A stretch of 64,000 nt of DNA from Bolinopsis microptera. Its lineage: Eukaryota; Ctenophora; Tentaculata; Lobata; Bolinopsidae. The DNA lies in NCBI RefSeq assembly GCF_026151205.1, contig NC_087078.1, positions 1,877,675 to 1,941,674 on the forward strand. The letters are read 5' to 3'. Within the stretch, counting starts at the first letter, position 1; each line of letters opens with the position of its first letter. The notes below the pieces were generated by a model, which ran no database searches, was not told where the DNA came from, and worked only from the letters and a program-made list of their open reading frames with translations. Below are positions 23,001 to 33,724 of this stretch, piece by piece. Position numbers and translations under genes: made by a program.

Positions 23001-24998
23001 CACTAATATTATAGTTAAATAACATTAATATAGTTAAATAACATTAATATATATATATAATACGGTTATGTCTCAGTTAACTGTTCGTGGGAGGAAGAAA
23101 AAAATTGCACAGAGATTTTGGGGGAAGATATTCTTTTCCTGAATAATATAACACTCCTTACGAATGGATCTTTTAACTACACTGGCGAGGATTATGCTGG
23201 ATGGTGAGATTTCTTAATTGCTTCAATCTTCGTTATCAATCACAAAGCTTGATAACCCGTCCATAATCATAAATTTAGCTCGGATATATTTGATCGTCTT
23301 GTATCTTGAAATATATCCAACAAGAAATCGTCATCGTTATGTTCCATTTAATGTTTTAATTCGTTAATCGCTACACATTCACACGAAATATTCGAATTGC
23401 ACTCCTGTCTCTGTCAACAAGAGTTTAGTTGGAATACAGGGGATTGTGCCTGATTCTTATTTTCTCCATATAATTAGAGTCATGTTTTCAAATGTTGTAG
23501 TGAAAATAAAGGGTCAATCTTATTCAGTTTTGATCTCGCATAAAGATTAGAGGCTCAACTCCACTGTTAACGCAGGCACTACAGAAACGAAACGTACGAG
23601 TATATTCAGCCACCGGAGGATTACCGAATGTTCCAGAAAGGTTGCACTGACAAGGTGAAATCTTTCTGTTTCGAAGCAGAAGAGTTTGAAAATGAAACTA
23701 CGGGAGAGAAAGAATGGACTGAGGTAAATATTATGTATCATAATAAAAGCATAAAATATGACAAAATTGGAAGGTACAAGTTAAACTAAATATAAAAGCA
23801 AGAATTAAAATGCATGACGATAATTCACTCGCTAAACGTTACATTTTCGTGCAAACGTGTACCAATAAATCACTCTACGATGGACTATCACGTTACTAAG
23901 TACAACACGTTCTCTAGATGGCTCTGACAAACAATTCAAAGCACTATAAAATATCTAGTACACTGAGTCTGACTTACTTACTTCGTTACTTCGTTGAGTT
24001 CATCCGTGGAGCCGGAAGGGTCATCAGATATTGAGATATCTGACCACCTAGATGGCGAGTAGTCAACCAGTGAGTTTGACCAACTGCAGTTGTAGCCGGC
24101 GATCGGAGGGTTGTCCGGTATCAAAGCAAGAAAGTTCGTCAAACTACACTTAAACATGTCAAACTCAAAGGATGAATCTATTGAATCAGCCTTTACTGTG
24201 TGAGGCACTTCAACCCTAAGCCTAACCCTATCCCTTACTCGAGCATCTGCTAAAACCAGCTAACCCTTTAACCCTAAAGTCAAAGAGAAATTTAACCTAG
24301 TTCCTCATATGTATATCAATATGTCACGTGATCAAAACGGTTTTTAGCCAATAGATCGCCAAGGAAACACTCTGTGTCATCTGATGGGCTGATTCAGAAT
24401 CAGCGCTCAAAAATAATTGAATCAAATTGGTTTCAACTACCGGGGTCCTTAGAAAAATCTCGAAGTTTCAGTTTGGAGTGATTTAGCACGCTCGAATGTT
24501 ATTTGGGGACCTCAGGCTTTTTCTGTTCATAAACAGATTAAAGCTGCGGCAGAATGACAGGCTGAGCGCCGCCCAGTTAGCTCGAATTAAAATAGATATG
24601 TAAGCATTTATAATTTTCATTTTCCATACTCAAGCTGAAATCTGTAACATAATTTAACATAGACTATGTCGTTTGCAAGCATGTCATTCTCCAAAAACAT
24701 ACATTTAGAATTATTAAGCTCTCATTGATTGTAGTTCCGGAAACTTTAATTTTCTATTAATACTCAGCGTGAAGACTGGCAGATAAATGTGACTGCTATA
24801 AAAGAAGAAAAAGAAAAAGGAAGAAAAGCGTACGTCGACTGCCAGTACTACACGTGCAACAAAGCGTTGGATGACGAAAAACCATGCAATCACATGTTCA
24901 ACGACAAACATTTGTTGGGATCTAGTTATGGAATGATTCCTCAACTAAGCTTGTTATTGCTAACATCAATATGCTCCATATCTCTGTGCCCTTTGTAA
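20096..24998 (+). CDS. Ly6/uPAR-like GPI-anchored surface protein, six exons
   Basis: Exons 20096-20177, 20575-20670, 21526-21648, 23077-23203, 23576-23723 and 24768-24998 join with consistent phases (1,1,1,2,0) and GT/AG borders into 807 nt (268 residues plus stop). Residues 1-27 form a signal peptide (core FLNLFIVGVVFVAYIF). The mature start, VNLECYQCGTKS, has the L-x-C-x-x-C opening of three-finger (LU) domains. Further Cys pairs follow (KCYYNSGSC, NCSWEEEKNC, KGCTDKVKSFC), then a closing DCQYYTCN plus PCNHM, like the terminal C-N of Ly6 folds. There are several N-x-S/T sites. The C-terminus (PQLSLLLLTSICSISLC) is a hydrophobic GPI-attachment signal. The protein is longer than a single LU domain (about 80-100 residues), so it is divergent or made of two domains. 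Intron 3 contains a LINE fragment. The exact ligand or role is unknown. Confidence 0.75.
21700..22185 (+). mobile_element. LINE 3' fragment in intron 3 of the Ly6-like gene
   Basis: A frame of at least 142 codons ends in TAG at 22185. It matches the C-terminal tail of LINE reverse transcriptases (LDIVHRRHLRTILNYKYPG, then W-R-M-L-G-H-V-L-R and GRPQ blocks). Catalytic parts are absent. It is truncated, in the same orientation as the host gene, and outside the exons. A TATACACATAATAAA repeat lies at 22240-22280. Confidence 0.8.
24504..24580 (+). repeat. short dispersed repeat W, copy 1
   Basis: Shares GGGGACCTCAGGCT ... TTCATAAACA ... GAATGACAGGCTGAGCGC with 28486-28560, 51037-51146 and, inverted, 62111-62207. 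This copy is the most diverged and lies in intron 5 of the Ly6-like gene. It is probably a short non-autonomous element. Confidence 0.7.
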
Positions 24999-25389
24999 AG
25001 AATTTTTGTTGCCTCATTGAAGTGCCGTGCCTAGTACTATAATATATACATTATATATTACAACTCAGCTCTTGGTAAGCTATAAGCCCTCTTATAATTG
25101 CATTAATAATCACTGATCAGCCAATAAAAAGACGGTATAGCACAGCTTTCGGCAAGCGATATTTATAAGCCCTCTCAAAAAAGTTTTGTTTTCATTGATT
25201 CGAGTCTGTTTGTTTCAGCGTCACGAAAAAATTTCTAAAATTACAGATTCCAGCTCCCCCAATTTTTTTTTCTTCAGCAAACTAGGTCCGAGAACTTCAA
25301 GTGTTCAATTTACTTCTTTATAGTAGATCCACTGTATAGACAACAACTATTTACGTCATTAATCAAGCATTGAATTGCTTGAAACTTAA

Positions 25390-25790
25390 CACACGTTTTT
25401 AACACGATCCTACTACTATATAATAAGGGTATAAAGTGATTTTAAAGTTGAAGGTCACAATTTTGGAACTTGACGTACGTTTTTAAGTCACGATCCTACT
25501 ACTATAAGGGTATAAAGTGATTTTAAAGTTGAAGGTCACAATTTTTTGAAACTTAACACACGTTTTTAACACGATCCTACTACTATATAATAAGGGTATA
25601 AAGTGATTTTAAAGTTGAAGGTCACAATTTTGGAACTTGACGTACGTTTTTAAGTCACGATCCTACTACTATAAGGGTATAAAGTGATTTTAAAGTTGAA
25701 GGTCACAATTTTTTGGAACTTGACGCACGTTTTTAACACGATCCTACTACTATAAGGGTATAAAGTGATTTTAAAGTTCAAGGTCACTCA
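25390..25790. repeat. minisatellite, 81-86-bp unit, five copies
   Basis: Units begin at the CGATCCTACTACTATA motif (about 25405, 25491, 25572, 25658, 25739) and contain GGGTATAAAGTGATTTTAAA. Alternating 86- and 81-bp lengths suggest a two-unit higher-order repeat. Copy 2 has a five-unit counterpart at 44600-45000. Confidence 0.9.
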
Positions 25791-26192
25791 ATTTGTCGCC
25801 TCACACCTACGTCCTACAATAGGTCGGCTTCGAGTTAGATCAATCAGACCTTGTAATACGATGCATGCACTACTATACCGAGTCGCACTTTATTTTAAAA
25901 TTTATGACCGAGATTCCCTAAGTGTGTGGCCTCTCCCTTTATGCTTATTTGGGGTCTTACCCTCATGGGCTCATGTCTTTCCAGGAGGGTCTTTTCAATT
26001 CAGATGGATATTCTGTTGCGTTTAAATTGAGTCAATAACTGTATGGAAGCATACAATTTTAAAATTCTATCCTATTCACCAATCAAGAGTATCAATATCA
26101 AAGCAAAAAATTGTTTTTGTTGGCAAACGTAATAAGTTGATGACATTTTCGGCAAGCTATGTTAACAATTGATGTCTGAATTACCGAATCGG

Positions 26193-26425
26193 TCATTGCT
26201 GAATGCTGATGTATCGTAAAGGGTTTGACACTTTTGTGCATGGCATGTGCAACGTACTAATACACCTATAACGCGCTTTTTCTTTATTTAAATCTAAAAT
26301 TTGGGAAAATACCACCCCGCTAAGGCAAACATTTTTCCGTAGTAGTACTACTACTAGTAGTACTGTGTATCGGCCCGAAAGCCATCCAACATCAGAAGAG
26401 GGTGCGTTTTTAAGTTTTGGAGTAC
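26193..26425 (-). CDS. possible last exon of the lectin-like gene, copy 1
   Basis: A 233-nt minus-strand stretch starts after CGCAGCAG and reads in phase 1 from the lectin exon (GAG then TPKLKNAPSSDVGWLSGRYT) to a TGA at 26193. The copy at 45374-45606 has the same length and only a couple of residue changes. Part of the reading frame comes from a GTACTACTAGTAGTAG microsatellite-like run, and no domain is recognised, so coding is plausible but not proven. Confidence 0.35.
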
Positions 26426-26738
26426 CTGCTGCGATCTCATATCCCAGCACTATACTATTATGAGTATAGTGCTTCCAGAGTTACAGATGATGAAGATTAG
26501 CTAAAGCTATGCGATATGATTATTAGTCCAGATATCTATGTTAAGTTAAGTTATATGATGTTTAATCGAATTCGCGCACCGCGGGCGCGTTTAGATAAAA
26601 GGGCCTTGAGATCTGATTTTGTCCGAGCGTTCTATTTGCAGTGATAGTAGGAGCTTAATGACATCGCACATAACCTTTCAGTGAAATATATATCTGAAGC
26701 GAAATCTTGATAAAAACTATAATGTTATAATAAATTAC

Positions 26739-27170
26739 CTGCACCAAATGCCGTAATTTCTTTCATGTGAATACACGCTTTATTTTCGTAGCTCCCTTGG
26801 TAATGTCTCACCGTCAGCTTCACTTTATTTCCACACTTCAGATGACAAGGAATTCTATACGTTTGGCCCTCTATAGTCAAAACAGAACTGATTTTGAGAA
26901 CTCCGCAGAGATTATCAATTCCTGTATCTGCGTTGACTACAAATACTTTCGTATCCTGCATACGAGCAGCACTCGAGTCGAGATGATGAGACTGGATGAT
27001 CACCACTTCAAAGAAGCAGAAGGCTTCATCAAACTTCATTTTGAACCACAAATCAATGTTCCATCCACACTGAGTGTGCGATTTTGTTCCCAGATCACCG
27101 TCAGTAGCATGCTCTGCCTTATTTGCATTGAAAGTACTGCTTTGGGAAACTGATGCGGGTTCAACTTTTT
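26739..27170 (-). CDS. F5/8C-type (fucolectin-like) lectin domain exon, copy 1
   Basis: Minus-strand exon of 432 nt with acceptor ATATTTTCAG and donor GGTGCAG|GTAATT, phase 1 at both ends. It encodes about 144 residues with the discoidin/fucolectin pattern: SVSQSSTFNANKAEHATDGD at the start (the 'QSST...A.DGD' block), W-F-K-M-K-F as the sandwich core, F-F-E-V-V-I-I, K-V-F-V-V, then C-x-x-M-K-E-I-T-A-F-G as the final strand. The usual fucose-binding H...R-x-D triad is not evident, so sugar specificity is open. An upstream in-frame Met at 27264 would add a hydrophobic leader (ILYILHGFNLKLCSAALKYF), an alternative to splicing. Neighbouring exon candidates are 27294-27458 and 26193-26425. Confidence 0.7.
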
Positions 27171-27293
27171 CTGAAAATATTTCAATTATTAATACGAAGT
27201 ATTTAAGAGCTGCGGAACATAATTTCAGATTGAAGCCATGCAATATATATAGTATCATTGTCACTGCACTTAAAAATTTTTATGTTTACGTAC

Positions 27294-27458
27294 CTGTGCA
27301 TGTAACACCATTTTCCACCATCAAGAACATCAGAAGATAAAGGAGGATATTCCATTTTGCCGTGATAGGTCGGATAACACAAGTCATCATCTAAGTTATT
27401 CGAATCAGAAGGATAAAAAGAAAGCCAAGTTATTCGGTTTAAATTGTATTTGATGCCT
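27294..27458 (-). CDS. probable exon upstream of the lectin domain, copy 1
   Basis: About 55 open codons (GIKYNLNRITWLSFYPSDSN ... GGKWCYMHR) end at a strong donor (CACAG|GTACGT). The same frame is open in copy 2, with a mix of silent and replacement changes. The donor is phase 2 while the lectin exon needs phase 1, so the two cannot be joined directly. Either an exon is missing between them or they are alternative first exons. Domain not recognised. Confidence 0.4.
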
Positions 27459-28079
27459 CTGTGGCCATCGAAGTATTATATTTACAACTTTATAAGGTTT
27501 AAAGCAGACAGCGGTGTGCCGTTCAATACTATAACTAAATGAAAAGCAATGATACAAAAAACTAATGATTAATTAATGGGTAATACCAATGGGTCAACGA
27601 TTTGGGGCATTATTCATTAGCTTGCAAAGAGCCATAAGTCACAAATAAATTGGCCATAACTGAGTATTATGCTACTAGTATCTTTTTGACTGAAATGTAA
27701 AATAACGGAGCTTGTTGGAAAAGTGCAGTAATTCGTTTAACTACAACTATGATAATAATCACCATATATAGTTATAGTTTTAGTTGTGTTGGACACAATA
27801 CTGCTCTAGTACGGGGTATAAGAAAAGTTATAATATTAGTATTGTTATTCCATGACATATCCTGGCCAGAGTTTATCAACTTTAACGTTCGGTAAGGAAA
27901 TGGTATTGTTTATGATGTAGGAAGCTGGAAAGTATATTTATAGATTTATAAGCGATAATCTACTAAATTGCACTGTTTCAACTCTCTAAGCGATTACTGT
28001 AACCTGCCACACGGAGATGACATTATCATGAGGACAGTTTAAAAGTTTGCTGCTAACTGCTGCAAATGGCGCGCGCACG

Positions 28080-28245
28080 CGACAGCAGCAGTTAACAGCA
28101 GTCAGTAGCAGTTAGCAGCAGTCAACAGCAGTTAGCAGCAGTCAACAGCAGTTAGCAGCAGTCAGCAGCAGTTAGCAGCAGTCAGTAGCAGTTAGCAGCA
28201 GTCAGCAGCAGTTAGCAGTAGTCAGCAGCAGTTAGCAGCAGTTTC
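28080..28245. repeat. GCAGCAGTTA minisatellite
   Basis: About ten imperfect GCAGTTAGCAGCAGTCA units. Copy 2 keeps only a remnant at 50855-50880, with the following 80 or so bases also missing there. It follows a short GCGCGCACGCGACAG stretch. Confidence 0.9.
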
Positions 28246-28481
28246 TTTGCACTTTGGTCCTCCTGTGGGGAAGGAATTATTGCTCTATCCAGAGCCCTTG
28301 CGCTTGCAGTAGCGCGCGCCCGCCTCACGCCTTGCCCTTGACTTGTGAAACAAGCGCACCCGCGCAGTGGCACGAAAGCACATGGTTAAGTGAAGAGTCC
28401 TGTTGTTCATTGCATCAATTGCTAGCAACCAATTTTACTTACCTACTGCTAGGTCAGAACTAACTCCTAATTCAGGTATCT

Positions 28482-28562
28482 TACCTGGGGACCTCAGGCT
28501 ATATCATGTTTATAAACAATAGAGATTCGGCGGAATGACAGGCTGAGCGCGGCCCAGTAACA
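28482..28562 (+). repeat. short dispersed repeat W, copy 2
   Basis: ACCTGGGGACCTCAGGCTAT through GCGCGGCCCAGTAA. Corresponds to 51037-51146 in the second segmental copy, which has extra TACATACATGTT repeats inside. Confidence 0.75.
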
Positions 28563-28794
28563 GGTATCCTCCTCCATAAATTGCGCGTAAGTACCAGAGC
28601 TTGCATTCTTTGTTCTTGCAGCGCCACTTTAAAAAGTTAAATCTCGTGCTTGTGCAGTGGGCCTGCATGATTACATTTTATTCCTTTTATGAGTGTGGCG
28701 GTTGTCACTTTGTACGCTCCCACTAGACTATAAATCGCTCGCCCAAATAAAAAATTCTTGTGAAAAAGGCCCTGATCTGAAGGTATGATACTGA

Positions 28795-29617
28795 CATACA
28801 TGCTACATGAAGAGGTCTCCTCCTAGTCGTTGGAGTGGCCTGCATCACACACATCTCTTCTACGGCGTAACATGTTCCTCCATTCCACTCGCTTTAGAGC
28901 CAATTGTTTTACTGCATCTCTGCTGATGTTATCGACACCTGTAAATTCAGCCGCATCCTCGAGTACACAGGCCATCCAGCCTTTGCGGGGTCGTCCTCTC
29001 AGTCTCTTTCCATAGTTTGGTTTCCAATCCAGTAAGAAATTGGGAAACCGCGTCTCTGGCATTTTGACAACATGTCCGTACCACCTTAGTCCAGCGGCAC
29101 CGATGAAAGTTTCGATAGACTTAATTCCAGCACGCCTGAGAACTTCTTCATTGGAGACATGGAAGAACCACTTTATCTTCAAGATTCTTCTCAGGGAGGT
29201 CAGATGGAAGACCTCAAACCGTTTCATCTGCTTCTTTGTTGTGTTCCACACTTCAGCTCCATATAACAGAGTGGTAATAACAGCAGCCTTGTAGATACGG
29301 ATCTTGGTGGGCGTTCTTATAGTTCGACTGTTCCATATCTTCCAAAGCTGATGGAACGCACCATTAGCACGCTGGATCCTGATGTCAAGATCTCGGTCAA
29401 TGGTACCATCCCCACTGATGTTGGCACCAAAATAAACAAAGTTGCTGACCTGTTCAACAGGTTCTCCCTCCACTGTTAGCTTTATACTGTCTCTTTCGGT
29501 GTAAGGTCGCTGGGACGCACACTTGCTGATCGCCATGCATTGTGTCTTTTTAGCGTTGATCTTTAACCCAGCATAAGAGGTGTAATAAGCTATAAGATCA
29601 GTGGACTCTTGATCCTG
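28795..29617 (-). mobile_element. 823-bp truncated LINE present only in copy 1
   Basis: The matching site in copy 2 (around 51390) reads straight through ATACTGATAGTAAT, so this is a clean insertion, with CTGA repeated at both ends. The minus-strand frame 29536-28823 (237 codons) encodes the C-terminal part of a LINE reverse transcriptase: QVSNFVYFGANISGDG, ITTLLYGAEVWNTTKKQMKR, LRWYGHVVKM and LRGRPRKGW. These are the typical post-catalytic blocks of RTE/CR1-like elements. The catalytic core is missing, so it is 5'-truncated. Confidence 0.85.
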
Positions 29618-29685
29618 ATAGTAATCTAATTCGGTGTATTTTTAAACGCTGATTCCGATCAATCACCCCCACAACGGTAAAAATG

Positions 29686-29834
29686 TTGATTGACGATGTC
29701 AATCCGTCGAGATCGTTGCTCTGCGAAGCAGAGCAACGATCGTCGACGAAGCAAGAATGCTAGTTTGCAAGAATGCTAGTTTGCGAAGCAAGAATGCTAG
29801 TTTGCGCGGCGCGTCGAAGCGGCGAAGTCCTCCA
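29686..29834 (-). mobile_element. hairpin-bearing short insertion present only in copy 1
   Basis: Copy 2 has an uninterrupted GGTAAAAATGTTTTCCTGG at 51447. Here GTAAAAATG is repeated on both sides of a 0.15-kb insert. It begins ATTGACGATGTCAAT, which is the reverse complement of the 3' tail shared by the 3.4-kb LINE (ending 49280) and the 123-bp element (ending 50539). It also contains a perfect 14-bp hairpin (29711-29724 with 29728-29741, loop GAA) and three GCAAGAATGCTAGTTT repeats. Best read as a LINE-mobilised short element in minus orientation. Confidence 0.65.
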
Positions 29835-29934
29835 AGTAAAAATGCTTTCCTGGAGAGTTATGGGCAAAAAACCATTTTGGTCACGTGACAGGCTAGTAAA
29901 ACACGAATTCGATTGTTTAGGGCTCGGGTTAGAG

Positions 29935-30000
29935 TAATAAGGGTTGTGGTTAGGGTTACGGATAGCTTCGGGGTTAGGGTTAGGGTTAGGGTTGGAATCA
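29935..30000 (+). repeat. interstitial telomere-like TTAGGG tract, copy 1
   Basis: Degenerate GGGTTAGAG/GGGTTGTGG/GGTTAGGGTTACGG followed by about three perfect GGGTTA units. Same tract at 51538-51610. A more diverged relative, with the same flanking TACGCTGATTCCGA and AATCACCCCC sequence, occurs at 60900-60990. Confidence 0.9.
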
Positions 30001-30328
30001 GGGTATATGTAAAACCGTATTTTTCGGCTTCAAAACAATAAAAACAAAACTAAAAGTTACGTGATAATTTTCGGGCGAGCGAATTATTAAAATAAAAGTC
30101 CACTTTGTATTGTCCCTGGGCGAAACTTTCTTTCATGGATTTATTGTGATTGTTGCCCCTCTTTAAGGCCTAAACACCACAGAAAATTTGAGTGCTTTTA
30201 TATCAAGCTATTATAGCGGCGATGCTATAGGCATAGCATTATAAGTGGTTTTTTATGTATTTGGTATTGGTTTATTTTACTACATTTCTGAGTTTTGAAA
30301 CTTCAGCTAAGTTTGCCCAAGAAAAAAG

Positions 30329-31534
30329 ATGCTGTTAGCAGTTGTAGCGATGCTTCTTATCGGATCTGGAGAATCAACAGATCGCTACGAACCGATGGAA
30401 GCTAGTGATCCCCAACTCAACACCTCCCCCAACGCAACAACAAACTTGGGTCGCTGTTACAATTACTGCACTGCTGATAGTGATGGATACTGTAACTTTG
30501 CCTTATGTCAAGCGATATCAAATTTCTCAGTTGAAAGCATGGCAGCTTGCAAAATGTATTGTTGGTACCACAAGAATTGCCAGTCGTTCTCTTTCAACTT
30601 TGAAACATCTGCTTGCAGCCTTTTCTACGCCTGTCAAAAAAGGCCGCAAGAAAATAATTCCTCTTTGACTCCTCTCATAGGAAATATTGGTTGCTTAAAG
30701 AATTGGGAGAAGAGTCCTTCGGTACCGTGCAGAACAATTGAAAACACTCTAAAAATAAGTCAGGATTCCGGAGGAGTTTTAATCAAAAACTTTGACCAAA
30801 GACTGTGCTTAGGATTTGGGAGGTCGATGGAATTGAAGTGGAAAGATTGCACATCGGCTATCCAGTGGCTTTTTGAGGAAAACCCTAATGGAACCGGAAA
30901 TGTGACCAGAATAAAAATCATTCAAGCAGATTCTCTGAGCAAATGCTTGGAACAAAGCTTAGACAGTTATTTTGACAAAGTGGTACTTTCAGTAGCTTTT
31001 TGTCAAGAGGATAATGAAAACCAGGTCTTTGAAATAACTAGTGGTACACTTTACAAGTTATCCAGCATGACATATTCCGAAGAAAATGTCAACAAATGTT
31101 TTTTTTCGATAATGAGTGAAAAAAGGTACATTTACCCAGGGTCTTCAGAAGATGTGCCCCTTAACCTCCTGAGAATTTTACTTCCTGTGGAGCACCTGGC
31201 TCTGTGCCAAAGAAACAAGTTCAAGGTTCCTAACGGACAGGTCGAAGGTAAATTACCTTTCTACTTACCGGGCAGCAACATCTCAGTCAGGTGCAAGCCC
31301 GGGTTTGGCTTCAAGGAGCTCGACTTTCAATCTGCTTTGAACATCACGTGTCAAAACGATAAGGCACGTGGTTTGCAGTGTGTGAAACCCAATTCAAGAG
31401 AGGAACATCCACTGATGGAAATACTGGTTTGTTGCAATGTCGGACAGGCCGTCCTGATCATCGTCTTGGGTGTCTTGGTTGTTGTGATGACAACAAAGGT
31501 ACGTGCATTGAAGGCTGACCTTCGCAATAAATGA
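30329..31534 (+). CDS. PAN/Apple + ricin-type lectin + Sushi single-pass membrane protein, copy 1
   Basis: An uninterrupted 401-codon frame. Residues 1-16 are a signal peptide. About 41-125 form a Cys-rich PAN/Apple-like module (CYNYC ... C-K-M-Y-C-W-Y-H-K-N-C-Q-S-F-S-F-N). About 135-270 resemble a ricin-B beta-trefoil (QRLCLGFGRS, a Q-W motif in TSAIQWLFEENP, then CQEDNENQVFEI). About 297-353 form a Sushi/CCP module (LCQRNKFKVPNGQ ... SVRCKPGFGF ... NITCQ ... LQC). About 365-392 are a transmembrane helix (VLIIVLGVLVVVM), followed by a short basic tail. Many N-x-S/T sites. The domains suggest a glycan- or cell-recognition receptor with little cytoplasmic signalling capacity. No intron interrupts it, unusual for such a multidomain gene. 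An AATAAA at 31526 overlaps the last codons and the stop. Confidence 0.8.
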   Translation: MLLAVVAMLLIGSGESTDRYEPMEASDPQLNTSPNATTNLGRCYNYCTADSDGYCNFALCQAISNFSVESMAACKMYCWYHKNCQSFSFNFETSACSLFYACQKRPQENNSSLTPLIGNIGCLKNWEKSPSVPCRTIENTLKISQDSGGVLIKNFDQRLCLGFGRSMELKWKDCTSAIQWLFEENPNGTGNVTRIKIIQADSLSKCLEQSLDSYFDKVVLSVAFCQEDNENQVFEITSGTLYKLSSMTYSEENVNKCFFSIMSEKRYIYPGSSEDVPLNLLRILLPVEHLALCQRNKFKVPNGQVEGKLPFYLPGSNISVRCKPGFGFKELDFQSALNITCQNDKARGLQCVKPNSREEHPLMEILVCCNVGQAVLIIVLGVLVVVMTTKVRALKADLRNK

Positions 31535-33150
31535 GGGGTTATACTTATAGATGTGGATACTGGCGGGGAGGTGATAATTGCTAGTATACATTTTAGGGCG
31601 ATTTTACGTATTAAATTATTCCGTCGTGAGTTATTGTATGTATCCACTGCTCAATCTATTTACCTTGATGTCAGAAGCTCAAATCTGGCCCCCTAAATAA
31701 GTGTACTTTAATAGTCTTGAGAACACAAGTGAAAAGAAGGGTCACAAGCCAGGAACAACCTGAGCTGTAAATTGTCATTGAAAGTCTAACTTCAATTCCC
31801 TTACATTGCCCCGTCATTACTGGTGGTCGGGTGCCTCCAAACTCTGGAACGTTACGAGCCCGAGACCTGAAGGAGGACGTGATGCAGGTGAGTACGAACC
31901 CACTTACTCGGGCTAACCAGGTTCGATGATGTTTCAAGAGCAGTCGTGACGCTCATGTAGAGCCTTAAATAGATACTCCTCCTAGGTTTAACTAAGTTTT
32001 TTTGGTCCACCATTGTAGATTACGGTAGTTTTCCATCAAACGGTCGGGTCTTACAATCTTTTCAAACGACTTTTCAATCAACTGATTATCGACCGATGAA
32101 GACACATATTCTTAAAGATATTTATCGCTATCGTATATCGCCAAGAATCATACTATGCTCATTCTATCGTTTTAAGGCCGTTTGTAAAATATTTTTAGTT
32201 GTGAGCATCGCGTCGTATCAACGAAAAAAAGTTTTTTCTTATCTTTCGAAGATATAAAATTTGACTCCTGTATGCTTTTATGGCCATAACTGAGTTGAAT
32301 TGTGGCTGATTTCATTTAGTCCATTGTTGCTGGCCTCCCTGAGCTGCCTTCCAGTCGTTTCTTTGTTTCCCTAGTTTTTTTTGCCTTCTTTGACTTTGAG
32401 CTGGCAGTGAGCCTATAAGAGGCTTAAGATTTTTTTTTCTCTCTATATCGGGGAAACGAAAAGTGCACGGTATAGAAAAATCTCGGTATAGAGAGGTTCA
32501 CATATTCACAATCCTAGGTACTAGTAGCCTCTAAAATAGGGAACATATTTTAAACTAATTACGACACTACAAATCTATTACATTTATTGAGAATTATGTA
32601 ATGTAACGTGATGGAAATATTTTAAACGAGCATATCCTGTCCAAACCCAGGATGCACTACATGAAGAATTCGTTGTAACTTTGTATGAAAAGCATTAATA
32701 TATGTACGTATTGTGTCGTATTGTGATGGAACACTGAAGTATTTAGTATGAGCTCTGACAAATCACATTTCTTGCACAACTCCGTCTGATTTTGGTGGAA
32801 AGAAGAGGCCCGTAATTATGTGGAGGTACCCGGTATAGATTGGTAAAGTTAAAATAACGTACTTTTAAATATCTCTGTACTTTTCATGTTTGAGTGTTTT
32901 TGAACGGTTGAACAAATTGTATAAATTTGAAATTAAAAACCAACAAAAATATATCAAAAACAAACAAATACACAGCCCTGTAACGTTGTTGTTGCCAAAA
33001 ACCCCTCGAAATAATAATAGGCACGTGACCCGTGCTGTGAGCTTAACTTAATTTTTCCTATAGATTAATAGACTTGAAGGAGTTTGCGAGCAGGTAAAAT
33101 AACAGCATCTTAAACAAATTAGTTATCAAGTCATAAAATCATAATACAGC
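31535..33150. other. intergenic, conserved between the two segmental copies
   Basis: No exon recognised. Contains TATAGAAAAATCTCGGTATA-type short repeats around 32440-32510. Nearly identical to 53755-55360, and the similarity includes clearly non-coding parts. Confidence 0.5.
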
Positions 33151-33535
33151 AGGTTACTGTTAGTAAACAGTATTAGTATTAGTAAACAGCAGTATTATTA
33201 ATAGTAAACTATTAGTAAACAGCAGGTTACTGTTAGTAAACAGTATTATTATTAGTAAACAGCAGTATCATTAATAGGAAACTATTATTAAACAGCAGGT
33301 TACTATTAGTAAACAGTATTATTATTAGTAAACAGCAGTATCATTAATAGGAAACTATTATTAAACAGCAGGTTACTATTAGTAAACAGTATTATTATTA
33401 GTAAACAGCAGTATCATTAATAGGAAACTATTATTAAACAGCAGGTTACTATTAGTAAACAGTATTATTATTAGTAAACAGCAGTATCATTAATAGGAAA
33501 CTATTATTAAACAGCAGGTTACTATTAGTAAACTC
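33150..33535. repeat. 73-bp minisatellite, expanded in copy 1
   Basis: Units starting CAGCAGGTTACTATTAGTAA recur at 33293, 33366, 33439 and 33512 (exact 73-bp spacing), after more diverged units from 33150. Copy 2 has a contracted version at 55370-55465. Confidence 0.95.
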
Positions 33536-33724
33536 TGATTAAGTCAGTTGATATCTTTTCTGTAAGTGTGTATTGTCAAGGATACGAATATGGCAGCATA
33601 TAACCACATTGGGACAAACATCATTATCATAAGCCAAGACGTTGCTGAGTGACAGTCTTTCTGTTTGATTTTTAATACTCGCGTCAATTGCTCATATCTG
33701 AGGGTAAGTTAACGTAAAATTTTA

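Noticed and set aside
26767-27340. Plus-strand frames over the lectin exon
   Set aside because: Shadows of the minus-strand exon, without domain or splice evidence.
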